Below are positions 45,946 to 46,408 of a stretch of DNA of 46,408 nucleotides, piece after piece. Under the pieces are notes generated by a model. It saw only the letters and a list, made by a program, of their open reading frames with translations, searched no databases and was not told the DNA's origin. A program made the position numbers and the translations under genes. Numbering within the stretch: the first letter of the stretch is position 1; every line of letters starts with the position of its first letter. This stretch comes from Verrucomicrobiota bacterium (GTDB lineage: Bacteria > Verrucomicrobiota > Verrucomicrobiia > Limisphaerales > JACQFS01). The stretch covers positions 1 to 46,408 of the forward strand of contig JACQFS010000066.1 of NCBI GenBank assembly GCA_016199935.1. Reading direction: 5' to 3'.

Positions 45946-46408
45946 TCAAGCGATGCACCGGAGCTTTGCTACGTAAGCCCCATCCACTCCGTCCGCGAAC
46001 GGAAGCAGCTCGCGCTCGCTCTCCAGTTTGAAATGCGTATGCGTGGCGAGAAACGCTTTCACGGCCTCGCTGTTCTCCTCCGGCTCCAGGCTGCACGTGC
46101 TGTAGACAAGCGTGCCGCCGGGCTTGAGCAGCGGTGCGACCTGCGCGAGCAGCTCGCGCTGCGTCTTGGCGAGGCGCGAGATTTCTTCCGGCCGGATGCG
46201 CCAGCGCAAATCCACGCGCCGGCGGAGCACGCCGGTGTTCGAGCAGGGCGCGTCCACGAGGACCCTGTCGAAGCGCCAGTTCGCGGCGTCCACCTGCGAC
46301 TGAAGCGGCGCGGAGGTGGTTTCGACGCAGGTCACCCCGAGGCGGGCGCAGTTTTCCCGGACGAGCCGGAGGCGGTTGGGTGAGTTGTCCACGGCGACGA
46401 TGCGGCCG
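45946..46408 (-). CDS. rsmB: RsmB/NOP2-type rRNA cytosine-C5 methyltransferase, C-terminal part (cut by window edge)
   Basis: About 153 C-terminal residues; the frame is open to the window edge (GRIVAVDNSPNRLRL precedes the first in-window GTG). VLVDAPCSNTGVLRRRVDLR contains catalytic motif IV with the resolving Cys, and LVYSTCSLEPEEN motif VI with the nucleophilic Cys. The family methylates cytosine C5 in 16S rRNA; RsmB is the likeliest member, but RsmF or a relative cannot be excluded without the N terminus. It converges on the decarboxylase-like gene with a 6-base gap. Confidence 0.88.
   Translation of the reverse strand, partial: GRIVAVDNSPNRLRLVRENCARLGVTCVETTSAPLQSQVDAANWRFDRVLVDAPCSNTGVLRRRVDLRWRIRPEEISRLAKTQRELLAQVAPLLKPGGTLVYSTCSLEPEENSEAVKAFLATHTHFKLESERELLPFADGVDGAYVAKLRCIA

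Overview
This 46.4-kb window is high-GC, densely coded chromosomal DNA from a Gram-negative bacterium, most likely a verrucomicrobium (Pedosphaera/Limisphaera-like). The call rests on lipid A genes including an LpxC-FabZ fusion, a long (about 600-residue) plant/chlamydia-type IspG, large hybrid kinases, few visible Shine-Dalgarno sequences, and numerous short palindromic repeats at gene boundaries. The taxonomic call is inference. No rRNA, tRNA, CRISPR array, transposase or prophage was seen, and no gene-free stretch exceeds 300 bases.

Layout. 1-2409 (+): end of sucC, sucD, a YggT-type membrane protein and its usual DUF167/YggU partner. 2511-3326 (-): TatD nuclease. 3464-5640 (+): lpxC-fabZ fusion and lpxA (lipid A). 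5662-6462 (-): PHP phosphatase. 6626-14192 (+): purA, then the envelope-lipid block uppS, cdsA, dxr, rseP, ispG, which makes and uses isoprenoid and phospholipid precursors. 14259-15134 (+): an AT-richer GIY-YIG gene, probably acquired. 15144-18468 (-): recO, DUF502, ybeY, phoH, HIT. 18510-25829 (-): a three-gene phosphorelay (PAS hybrid kinase, REC hybrid kinase, REC-Hpt-REC protein) with no DNA-binding output. 25915-30636 (-): lysA, a SanA-like protein, a secreted GH18-like protein, a small charged protein, a Rieske protein, an AT-richer membrane protein and a TPR protein. 30793-41356 (+): HAD phosphatase, korAB ending in a clear terminator, a large secreted POTRA/Sel1 protein, FmdB zinc ribbon, Nudix hydrolase, MFS transporter and fabI. 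41381-43644 (+): a compact type II restriction-modification pair. 43690-45939 (+): a radical SAM enzyme and a divergent PLP decarboxylase. 45946-46408 (-): the C-terminal part of an RsmB-type rRNA methyltransferase.

Metabolic picture: sucCD and korAB both act at succinyl-CoA. LpxC-FabZ, LpxA, FabI, CdsA and UppS supply the envelope. Dxr and IspG belong to the non-mevalonate isoprenoid pathway that feeds UppS.

The most unusual signal is the set of hairpin repeats: 11 full inverted repeats plus a half-site lie at gene boundaries, and one full hairpin lies in frame inside a coding region. They fall into at least nine unrelated sequence families. Further single-arm traces occur in ybeY and at the end of the DUF502 gene, and several arms supply the stop codon of the neighbouring gene.
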